Assembly (NCBI GenBank): GCA_036268875.1 | Contig: DATATI010000036.1 | Span: 62,001 to 126,000 of the forward strand | DNA: 64,000 nucleotides | Direction: 5' to 3' | Source: Polyangia bacterium | GTDB lineage: Bacteria > Myxococcota_A > Polyangia > Fen-1088 | In this document: positions 55,432 to 63,188 of the stretch, piece by piece | How the letters are laid out: every line of letters starts with the position of its first letter | How positions within the stretch are numbered: position 1 is the first letter of the stretch | Made by a program: the position numbers and the translations under genes | The notes under the pieces: generated by a model | Database searches by the model: none | Seen by the model: the letters and a program-made list of their open reading frames with translations, nothing else | What the model was told of the DNA's origin: nothing

Positions 55432-58400
55432 GGCGGCGTTCCCGGTGCGGCGTCGCATTCCGCCGCCAGCTGCTCCAGATTCTGAAACGCCAGCGAACGC
55501 GGCCCCAGGCGCTTGCCCAGGCGGGCGTGGATGCGATGGATAACCTGCATCGACAGCAGCGAGTGCCCACCCACGTCGAAGAAATTGTCGGTCAACCCCA
55601 CCCGCGGCAGCGCGAGCGCCTCGGACCAGATCGCGGCGATGGCGATCTGGGTGGGGGTCTGCGGCGGCGGCGGTTCGGCGGGGGCGCGCGCGGTCTCGCG
55701 CAGCGGATCGGGAAGCTGGCGGCGATCGATCTTTCCATTGGCGGTCAGCGGCAGCGCCGGCAGATCGACGAACAGGTGCGGGATCATGTGATCGGGCAAT
55801 TCGCGGCGGGCGAACTTGCGCAGCTCGCTGGCGGTGGGTGATTCGCCGGGAGCGTGCACGACGTAGGCGACGATGCGGCGATCGCCGGCGGCGTCGTCCT
55901 TCACCGCCACCGCCACGCCGCCCACGCCGGGATGTCGTGACAGCGTCGCTTCGATCTCGCCGAGCTCGATGCGAAAGCCACGCACCTTCACCTGGGCGTC
56001 GGCGCGGCCCAAACATTCCAGCGTCCCGTCGCCGCGCTGGCGCGCCCGATCGCCGGTGCGGTACAGGCGTCCGCTGCCGGCGGGACCAAACGGATTGGCG
56101 ATGAATCTTTCCGCCGTCAGCTCGGGCCGGCCGCGGTAGCCGCGGGCCACGCCGGCGCCGCCGATCACCAGCTCGCCGATGGTGCCGGGCGGGACCAGCG
56201 CGTTGCCCGGACCCAAAATGAAGACCTGGGTGTTGGCGATGGGTCGTCCTATCACGATGTCGTCGGCGTCGGTGACCAGGGCGCACGTCGACCAGACGGT
56301 GGTCTCGGTCGGGCCGTACATGTTCCACAGCGAGGAGGTTCGTTCCAGCAGGGCGCGCGCCAGATCGGGCGCCAACGCCTCGCCGCCGCACAGGACTTTC
56401 AGGTGCGGCGTCTGTTCGGGCAGCCAGCCCGCAGCCAGCAGCAGACGAAACGTGGCCGGCGTCGCCTGCAGCACCGTGGCCCGCGAGGCGCGCAGCTTGT
56501 CCAGCAAAGCAGGCCCGTCGGCGGCCTCTTCGCGCGTGGCCAGAACGATCGTCGCGCCCAGCGACAGCGGCAGGAACATCTCCAGCGCGGCGATGTCGAA
56601 CGACAGCGTGGTCACCGCCAGCAAGCGATCCGCGGCGGTCATTCCCGGTTGCCGCTGCATGCTGGCGATGAAATTCGACAGCGCGCCGTGCGGAAGCTCC
56701 ACGCCCTTCGGCCGCCCGGTCGAGCCCGAGGTGTAAATGACGTACGCCAGATCGTCCGGGCGGGCGGCGGGCGCGGCCGCGTCGCTGCCGGGCGCGGCCT
56801 GCTCCCAGTTGTCACTTTCGTCAAGGCGCACCAGGCGCGCGCCGTTTTCCGGCAGATCCTCTGCCAGCGCGCGGCTGGTGATGATCACCGACGCGGCGGC
56901 GTCTTCCAGCATGAAGCGGATGCGTTCCGGTGGATAGGCCGGATCCAGCGGTAAGTACGCCGCGCCTGCCTTCAACGTGCCGAGCAGCGCCACCACCATC
57001 TCGGGCGAGCGTTCAACGAAGATGCCGACGACCGCGCTTGGCCCCGCGCCCAACCCTGACGTCCGCAGGTGGGCAGCCAGCGCCGAGGCGCGGCGGTCGA
57101 GTTCCCCGTAGGTCAGCGCGCGATCGTCCTGCGTGACGGCGACGGCTTCCGGCGTGCGCGCCGCTTGCGCCGCCACCCATTCGTGCAAGCAGCCGGCGGG
57201 GATGGGCGCGGCGGTGGCGTTCCAGTCGGTGACGATGGTGCGGCGCTGGTCAGCGGTCAGGATCGGCAGCGTGTCGATCGACCGATCCGGATCGTCGGCC
57301 GCCGCCTGCAGCAGCGTTTGATAGTGGCCGGCAAAGCGCGCCGCCGTGGCGTCGTCGAACAGATCGCCGGCGTATTCCAGCAGGCCTTGCATGCTGCCGT
57401 CGTCCAGCTCCTGCATGTCCAGCGTGAGATCGAACTTCGAGGTGCCGGCGTGCGCGGGCAGGGCGGTGACGCGCACGTCAGGCAAGGTCAGCGCGGAGGT
57501 GGGCGCCTTCTGCATCCCGAACATGGCCTGAAAGAGGGGGCTGGCGCTGGTGGCACGGGCCGGGTGAACCGCCTCCACCACTTTTTCGAACGGCATGTCC
57601 TGATTGGCCAGCACGCGCAGCGCCGCTTCCTTCACCCGCGACAGCAGGGCGCGGAAGGTTGGCGCGCCGGCCAGGCTGCTGCGAAAGACAACGGTGTTGG
57701 TGAAGAAGCCGACCGAGTTTTCGATCTCCGCGCTGTCGCGGTTGACGATCGGCGTTCCCACCAGCACGTCGTCCTGACCGCCCAGACGATAAAGCAGCAG
57801 CTGGTACGCCGCCAGCAAGGTCATGAACAGCGACGCGCCTTCACGCCGGCCGAGGGCGCCCAGCGCCGCGGTCAGCGGCGCCGACAGTGGGAAGGTGAGC
57901 TGCCCGCCCAGGTAACTGGCGGTCGGCGGGCGCGGGCGATCCGCCGGCAGCGCTAGCACCGGCAGCTCGCCGGACAGAAGGTGGCGCCAGAAAGTCAGCC
58001 GCTGTCCCAGCTCGCCACCTTGAAAGTGTTCGGTCTGCCAGACGGCGTAGTCAGCGTACTGCAAAGCCGGCGGCGGCAGCGGCGATTCGGCCGCTGGCGG
58101 CGTGGCGGTGAACGCGCCGTAGAGTTGACTGAGCTCGCCCAGCAGGATGCTCAGCGACGAACCGTCGCAGACGATGTGGTGCACGTTCAGCACCAGCACA
58201 AACGACCGCTCAGTCAGTTGCCCCAGCATCACCCGGAACAGCGGCCCGCGATCAAGGACGAACGCCCGCGCCGCCGCCGCCCGGACCATCCGCAGCGCCT
58301 CGCCCGCCTTGTCGTCGTCGGGCAGCGCGCGCAGATCGACAGTGTCGATGGCCAGCGGCTGGGCAGGGGCGACGATCTGCACCGGCACGCCCTCCGACGC

Positions 58401-58643
58401 GCCGAAGGTGGTGCGCAGCGATTCGTGACGATTGCCGAGCTCGCTCAGCGCCCGGGTCAGGGCCGGCACGTTCAGTGGGCCGTCGAGCCGGAACGCCAGC
58501 GGCACGTTGTAGACCGCGGCGCCCGGGTCCAGTTGATCCAGGAACCACAGGCGCTGCTGGGCGAATGACGCCGGAAAGACGAAGACGTCGTCTTCCGACC
58601 GTTCCGCCGCGGGCCCCTGCGATTCTCGCCGAAGCGTTTCCAT
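55428..58643 (-). CDS. NRPS-A: C - A - PCP module
   Basis: 1071 residues from ATG 58643 (gggg-type SD only 2-3 nt away). Condensation domain about 20-450 with intact HHIVCDG and the LCL-type start SFAQQRLWFLDQL; adenylation domain about 470-960 with A3 YTSGSTGRPKG, A4 FDIAALEMF, A5 NMYGPTETT, A8 RGFRIELGEIE and A10 NGKIDRRQL; PCP about 985-1060 with GGHSLLSM. The pocket reads D-I-L-Q-L-G-M-V-W, the same as NRPS-B, which I associate with glycine. It is the first gene of the biosynthetic operon, with a leader hairpin at 58659. A complete elongation module: it needs an upstream acyl or aminoacyl donor. Confidence 0.94.
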   Translation of the reverse strand: METLRRESQGPAAERSEDDVFVFPASFAQQRLWFLDQLDPGAAVYNVPLAFRLDGPLNVPALTRALSELGNRHESLRTTFGASEGVPVQIVAPAQPLAIDTVDLRALPDDDKAGEALRMVRAAAARAFVLDRGPLFRVMLGQLTERSFVLVLNVHHIVCDGSSLSILLGELSQLYGAFTATPPAAESPLPPPALQYADYAVWQTEHFQGGELGQRLTFWRHLLSGELPVLALPADRPRPPTASYLGGQLTFPLSAPLTAALGALGRREGASLFMTLLAAYQLLLYRLGGQDDVLVGTPIVNRDSAEIENSVGFFTNTVVFRSSLAGAPTFRALLSRVKEAALRVLANQDMPFEKVVEAVHPARATSASPLFQAMFGMQKAPTSALTLPDVRVTALPAHAGTSKFDLTLDMQELDDGSMQGLLEYAGDLFDDATAARFAGHYQTLLQAAADDPDRSIDTLPILTADQRRTIVTDWNATAAPIPAGCLHEWVAAQAARTPEAVAVTQDDRALTYGELDRRASALAAHLRTSGLGAGPSAVVGIFVERSPEMVVALLGTLKAGAAYLPLDPAYPPERIRFMLEDAAASVIITSRALAEDLPENGARLVRLDESDNWEQAAPGSDAAAPAARPDDLAYVIYTSGSTGRPKGVELPHGALSNFIASMQRQPGMTAADRLLAVTTLSFDIAALEMFLPLSLGATIVLATREEAADGPALLDKLRASRATVLQATPATFRLLLAAGWLPEQTPHLKVLCGGEALAPDLARALLERTSSLWNMYGPTETTVWSTCALVTDADDIVIGRPIANTQVFILGPGNALVPPGTIGELVIGGAGVARGYRGRPELTAERFIANPFGPAGSGRLYRTGDRARQRGDGTLECLGRADAQVKVRGFRIELGEIEATLSRHPGVGGVAVAVKDDAAGDRRIVAYVVHAPGESPTASELRKFARRELPDHMIPHLFVDLPALPLTANGKIDRRQLPDPLRETARAPAEPPPPQTPTQIAIAAIWSEALALPRVGLTDNFFDVGGHSLLSMQVIHRIHARLGKRLGPRSLAFQNLEQLAAECDAAPGTPP

Positions 58644-58658
58644 GTCCCCCTGGAGCGA

Positions 58659-58676
58659 GCGCAGCGAGCGCTGCGC
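58659..58676 (-). promoter_or_regulatory. Leader hairpin of the NRPS/PKS operon
   Basis: A perfect 7-bp GC stem gcgcagc (58659-58665) / gctgcgc (58670-58676) with a 4-nt loop lies 16-33 nt upstream of the NRPS-A ATG, next to a G-rich SD. It may modulate translation of the first gene. Confidence 0.4.
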
Positions 58677-58811
58677 CTAACAATGGTCGGCTGATGGACG
58701 ACCCCGATGAACGAACAATGATTAGAAGACCAAAAACTCCGGCGTTGAGCGTACCAAACCGAAGGCCAAAACACACTTGGCGGGAGATTTCAGGCACAAT
58801 GAAATCCGTCG

Positions 58812-59660
58812 ATGCGTGACAAGGTCGTTCTCATTACCGGCGCCAGCAATGGCATCGGCAAGGAGACGGCCATCGGGCTGGGCAAGCTGGGGGCGCGGTT
58901 GATCTTGGTCTGCCGCGACCGCGAGCGGGGCACGGCCGCCGTCGCCGAGATCGGGCGCAAGGCGCCGGACGCCGCCGGAATCTCGTTGCGGCTGGCCGAT
59001 CTGTCGTCGCAGGCGGCGGTGCGGGCGCTGGCCGCCGACGTGCTGGCCACGACGCCTCGACTGGATGTGCTGATCAACAACGCCGGCGTGATCCTGCAGA
59101 CGCGAACCCTGAGCCCCGACGGCATCGAGATGCAATTCGCCGTCAACCATCTGGCGCCGTTCCTGCTGACGAACCTGTTGCGCGAACGGCTGGTGCAAAG
59201 CGCGCCCGCCCGGGTGGTCACCGTCGCGTCGCAGGTCGAACGGAAGGGCCGCATCGACTTCGACGATTTGCAGGGCGCGCGACGATACCAGCCATTGACC
59301 GCGTACGGGCAGTCGAAGCTGGCCAATGTTCTTTTCACCTATGAGCTTGCCCGTCGGCTGGCCGGCACCGGCGTCACCGCCAACTGTCTGCACCCAGGCG
59401 TCATCGGGACCAAGCTGCTGGCTGATTACATGGGGCGCTCGGGCGTGACCGGCTGGGTGGCCAACCTGGCTTTTCCCAGCGCCGAGAAAGGCGCCCGGCC
59501 CAGCATCCGGGCGGCGTCGGATCCGGCGCTGGCCGGCGTGACCGGAAAATACTTTCAGGAGCTGCGCGAAGGGGAAAGCTCGCCGGCCTCGTATGACCAG
59601 GCGACGGCGCGCCGGCTGTGGGAGGTCAGCGCGGCGATGACCGGGTTGGAGGCCGGATGA
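58812..59660 (+). CDS. Short-chain dehydrogenase/reductase
   Basis: A 282-residue SDR of the retinol-dehydrogenase-like group: NAD(P) motif TGASNGIG (about 10-17), NNAG, catalytic Ser in VASQVER and YGQSK with the Tyr/Lys pair near residue 165, then CLHPGVIGTKLL. R at the end of the second strand (VCRDRERG) favours NADPH. It is divergent from the NRPS operon (168-bp gap) and its stop overlaps the next gene (ATGA). It may reduce a keto group in the product or act elsewhere; context alone suggests the former. Confidence 0.9.
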   Translation: MRDKVVLITGASNGIGKETAIGLGKLGARLILVCRDRERGTAAVAEIGRKAPDAAGISLRLADLSSQAAVRALAADVLATTPRLDVLINNAGVILQTRTLSPDGIEMQFAVNHLAPFLLTNLLRERLVQSAPARVVTVASQVERKGRIDFDDLQGARRYQPLTAYGQSKLANVLFTYELARRLAGTGVTANCLHPGVIGTKLLADYMGRSGVTGWVANLAFPSAEKGARPSIRAASDPALAGVTGKYFQELREGESSPASYDQATARRLWEVSAAMTGLEAG

Positions 59661-60277
59661 GCGCGCCCGATCCCGCTGCGCCCGCGGTCGCCGGCCTTTC
59701 CATCGACGCGCTTTATCCGTGGAAGGGCACGTCGCCCGCCGATCTGGAGTTGGCGTGTACGCAGATCGCGCGCCGGCTGATCGCCGCGGGAAAGAAATCG
59801 ATCGGGTTTCTGCCGGCGCCGGGCAGCGGGGATCTGTTGCCTTTGTTGGTGCGCGTGGGCGGGGCGCTTTATCCGTTTGCGCAACGGCAGGCGGCGGTGA
59901 TCCCGGCCTGGCAGCGATGGGACGCGCCACCGCCCGGCGCCGGCCGGCTGGGCGATGACGAGCACGGCCCGTCGCTGCGCCCGCTCGGCGGCGAGGCCGG
60001 GCCGACGCTGCTGGTGCCGCCGCTTTGTCCCGACGCTTCGACGGCGGCCCTGTCGTTGCAACTGGCCCTGCGACGAATGGACAAACTGTTCCCCCATGCC
60101 CTGGTCGATCTGTCGGGCCTTTCAGGGGCGGCGCCCGAAGATCGCCAGGCGACGTTGCGTCTGGTAGACGGGGTGACAGTGGTGGGGACGCGCAAACGCA
60201 CCACGGTCCATCAGCTGCGTCTCGCTTCGCAGCAGATCCCCAACGACAAAGATCTGGGCGCGGTGCTGATCGGCTGA
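59657..60277 (+). CDS. Degenerate BY-kinase/CpsD-like protein (no Walker A)
   Basis: 206 residues from ATG 59657, overlapping the SDR stop. The layout resembles bacterial tyrosine kinases of exopolysaccharide systems (CpsD/Wzc ATPase half): a first strand then loop KKSIGFLPAPGSGDLLPLLVRVGGAL where the P-loop would be, but GSGD replaces the GKS/T motif, and a closing segment LRLVDGVTVVGTRKRTTVHQL...DLGAVLIG that matches the usual ADGVLLVVRAGxT...LGVVLNG. ATP binding is doubtful. The family call is my inference from these two segments. It could be a regulatory pseudo-ATPase. Confidence 0.55.
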   Translation: MSAPDPAAPAVAGLSIDALYPWKGTSPADLELACTQIARRLIAAGKKSIGFLPAPGSGDLLPLLVRVGGALYPFAQRQAAVIPAWQRWDAPPPGAGRLGDDEHGPSLRPLGGEAGPTLLVPPLCPDASTAALSLQLALRRMDKLFPHALVDLSGLSGAAPEDRQATLRLVDGVTVVGTRKRTTVHQLRLASQQIPNDKDLGAVLIG

Positions 60278-60308
60278 GCGCCCGCGCAACGGCGGCGCGA
60301 CGAACCGC

Positions 60309-61781
60309 TTACCGTCGGCCGCGCTCGGGGAACGGCGTGGGTGGCTCGGCTTCCTCGCCGCCGCGCGGATCGATCGGCGTGGCGTCGTCTTCGATCATCG
60401 AACCGTCCTGGCCGGCGGCCCAGCGCAAGGCGCGGGCGAAGACGGCGGCGAATTCGCCGGCCAGGTGACGGCGGTGGTAGCGCTCGATGCCGACGGGCGC
60501 CGGGCGCGCCGGCAGCTCGCCGGCCTGAAACGCCGTCAGGAGCCTGGCCAGATACGCGGCGATCCCCGCTTCGTCGCGCGGGCCGATCAGCGCGCCGACT
60601 TTGTGGCGGGTGACCAGATCCGACAGCACCCCGGGCGGCGCCAGCGTCAGGCAGGGGCGCCCGAACTGCTGCGCCAGGTACATCAGCTCAAAAATCTTCG
60701 CCGGGTACACCCGCTCGATGAACGGGCATTCGTCGAGAATGCACAACGCCAGATCGGTGGCGCCGAGCTCGGTGATCACCTGCTCGTGCGGGACGTAGCC
60801 TTCGCGGCGCACGCCCAGGGCCTCCATGCCTTCGAAGGCGTCGGCTTCGGTGTCGACGATGCGGCCCAGGAAGCGCACTTCCAAAAGCTTGGCCAGCGTT
60901 GGATCGGCGGCGTGCAGGCGGCGCACAGCGCCCAGAAAACCGCGCGCGCTGGTCAGGCGAAAGATCGTGCCGGCGTAGGTGATGACGAACTTGCGGCCCG
61001 GCGAAAATCGCGGCGGCGGGCCGGCCAGCGTCTCGGGAAAATCGTCGGGATCGTATCCGTTGGGGATGGCGAAGACGCGGTCGGCTTTGAGAAAAGAAAA
61101 CCGTGACAGCAGATTCGCGCGGAAGGCTTCGGTGGCCGTGATGACGGCGTGGGCGCTGTGCAGGACGGCCTGCTCCAGCGCGGCGCCGGCGCGGGCCGGG
61201 ACGGTGGCGTTCATCTCGAAGACCTCGCGCACGGTGCTCCACTCGTCGCGATAGTCCAGCACCACGGCGACGCCCGGGCGCAGGCGGGCCAGCGGCGCCA
61301 GCATGAACTGCGAGAACGGCGGCGCGCTGATGCACACCACGTCGTCGAGGCCGCGGAGCAAGCGCCCGGCCAGCGCCGCCTGGGCGGCCGGCTGCCACAA
61401 CACTTGCGGATCGGGGATCAGCGCCTGCCGCGCCAAAGACATCCCGGCGGCGCGCAGCTTGGTTTTGATGCCGCTCAAATTCCACGACGAAGACGCGGTT
61501 TCCCCGCCGCCGTTGCCGTCGGCATTTTTCGCCGCCGCCGTCCAGGTCGCTTGCTTGACCTTGTAGCTCGGCTCGAAGGTTCGCACGCGCTGGATCTCCG
61601 TGCCGGGCGGAATGTCTCGTTCCAGCGAATGATCGATCACCGGCACCGACGGGTTGGCGGCGGTCAACACCGCGGGCGTGACGCTGTGGTGGCCCAGGTA
61701 CTTCACCAGCTTCAGCGGCCGCCCCACGCCGGCGCCGCCGGTGGGCGGAAACGCGTAAGCCACTATCAGCGCGCGCGTCAC
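60309..61781 (-). CDS. GT4-family glycosyltransferase
   Basis: A 490-residue GT-B glycosyltransferase starting at GTG 61781, 1 nt after the CapK-like stop. N-terminal acceptor domain with AYAFPPTGGAGVGRPLKLVKYL; DYRDEWS and IPNGYDPDDFPE at the domain border; C-terminal nucleotide-sugar domain (FVITYAGTIFR, EGYVPHEQVITELGATDLAL, PAKIFELMYLAQQFGRPCLTLAP), where the E of KIFE contacts the sugar donor in GT4 enzymes. The C-terminal tail is acidic and Pro-rich. It is probably involved in exopolysaccharide or glycolipid assembly with the neighbouring genes. Confidence 0.88.
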   Translation of the reverse strand: MTRALIVAYAFPPTGGAGVGRPLKLVKYLGHHSVTPAVLTAANPSVPVIDHSLERDIPPGTEIQRVRTFEPSYKVKQATWTAAAKNADGNGGGETASSSWNLSGIKTKLRAAGMSLARQALIPDPQVLWQPAAQAALAGRLLRGLDDVVCISAPPFSQFMLAPLARLRPGVAVVLDYRDEWSTVREVFEMNATVPARAGAALEQAVLHSAHAVITATEAFRANLLSRFSFLKADRVFAIPNGYDPDDFPETLAGPPPRFSPGRKFVITYAGTIFRLTSARGFLGAVRRLHAADPTLAKLLEVRFLGRIVDTEADAFEGMEALGVRREGYVPHEQVITELGATDLALCILDECPFIERVYPAKIFELMYLAQQFGRPCLTLAPPGVLSDLVTRHKVGALIGPRDEAGIAAYLARLLTAFQAGELPARPAPVGIERYHRRHLAGEFAAVFARALRWAAGQDGSMIEDDATPIDPRGGEEAEPPTPFPERGRR

Positions 61782-61782
61782 T

Positions 61783-63153
61783 TCAGCGCTCCACCGAGAC
61801 GACCTGGCGCTTTCCGCTTTTCGACAGCGGGATGTCTTCGACGCGCTCGATGGTCACGGCCACACCGGCCAGGTACCGCTGCCAGGTCTGGCGCAGGATG
61901 GTCTCGATCTCGGCGTCGAAGGTCGCTGTCGGGACGATGCGCAGGGTGATCGAACGATCGCGGTGCTGCACCACTTGGAAGCGGCGAATGGCGTGCGCCA
62001 GGTGCGCGATGACGACGTTGAAGACCAGGCCGTTGACCCGGTTGCCGGCGGCGTCCAGCAGCGTCTCGGTGACGCGGCCCTCGACGGTGGAGAGGCGCGG
62101 GTGGGCGCGGCCGCACGAGCAGGCGCCGGGCGGCGCGGCGATGGCCAGATCGCCGGTGGCGTAGCGAATGAACGGCATGCCGAAGTTGTGCAGATCGGTG
62201 ACCACCACCTCGCCCAGCTCGCCGGGCCTGGCGCTGCGGCCGGTGGGGCCTTCGCCCTCGCGTACCACCACCTCGACGATCAGGTTCTCCATCGAGACGT
62301 GCAGGCCGTCGTGGGCGGCGCACTCGGTGGCCATCAGCATCACCTCGCGCGAGCCGTAGGTCTCGAACACCTCGGGGCCGAAGGCTTCGTTCATCACCGC
62401 GCGGTCGGCCGGCAGCAAACGTTCGGCGCCGCAGATCACCGGGATGGTGTCCCACCGTCGGTGCTGGCCCGCCACCACGAAGCGGGCCAGGTCGGCGCCG
62501 GCCTGGCTGTAACAGAGGATGATCTGCGGTTTGGTGCTGACGATGGCCTCCACCACGCGCTGCAGATCCTCCGGCCCGCGGCGGCCGCAGTCGATGTAAT
62601 GCTCGCGGCGAATGGCGTGGTCGGCGTTGGCCTTGGCCCTTTTCAGCCGCGACGTGTTCGGCGCGCCCGCGCCCCAGTAGTGCAGCGATCGCAGCCCCGG
62701 GCGGTAACCGGCCCAGGCGTACCCGCGCAGCTTGATCGCCTGCCGCCAGTACTCCGATTCCAGGTCGTAGCCGAAGGTCAGGGGCGAACCCAGCGTGCCG
62801 CTGGTCGACTTGCGAATGTCGACGGTGGCGCCGGCGGTGGCGGCGCGCTCGTCCACGCCGGCCCGGGCGTCGTCGCGCGTGACGATGGGCAGCTTGCAAA
62901 GTTCCTCGGGGCCGTTGATTTGCTCCGGGCGCAGGCCGGCCGCTTCGAAGCGCCGGTGATAGAAAGGGACGTTGGCGTTCGCGTGGCGCAAAAGCCGCCG
63001 CAGATCGCCCGCCTGCACGGCCAGAAGTTCATCCAGCGATCGCCACTGCGTCTTTTCCAGATGGCGCAGGCGATCCAGCGTCGGCCGCTGGCGCACCACG
63101 CGCTCCCACAGCGGATAAAGAAGGTGCTGATAAAGACGCCCGTAGGTGTCCAT
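61783..63153 (-). CDS. CapK/PaaK-like AMP-dependent ligase
   Basis: 456 residues from ATG 63153. Adenylate-forming family of phenylacetate-CoA ligase/CapK: STSGTLGSPLTFGYD (P-loop-like), FETYGSREVMLMATEC, FIRYATGDLA, LSTVEGRVTETL and the final SKSGKRQVV lysine motif. CapK-like members are common in capsule and exopolysaccharide clusters, where they probably activate a carboxylic acid; the substrate is unknown. ACSCGRAHPRL carries two Cys and a His, perhaps a zinc site. It lies 35 nt after the asparagine synthase stop. An upstream in-frame extension lies inside that gene and is rejected. Confidence 0.88.
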   Translation of the reverse strand: MDTYGRLYQHLLYPLWERVVRQRPTLDRLRHLEKTQWRSLDELLAVQAGDLRRLLRHANANVPFYHRRFEAAGLRPEQINGPEELCKLPIVTRDDARAGVDERAATAGATVDIRKSTSGTLGSPLTFGYDLESEYWRQAIKLRGYAWAGYRPGLRSLHYWGAGAPNTSRLKRAKANADHAIRREHYIDCGRRGPEDLQRVVEAIVSTKPQIILCYSQAGADLARFVVAGQHRRWDTIPVICGAERLLPADRAVMNEAFGPEVFETYGSREVMLMATECAAHDGLHVSMENLIVEVVVREGEGPTGRSARPGELGEVVVTDLHNFGMPFIRYATGDLAIAAPPGACSCGRAHPRLSTVEGRVTETLLDAAGNRVNGLVFNVVIAHLAHAIRRFQVVQHRDRSITLRIVPTATFDAEIETILRQTWQRYLAGVAVTIERVEDIPLSKSGKRQVVSVER

Positions 63154-63188
63154 GTTTGCGACGGCACCGGCGAGAGAGGCCGCGCCGC

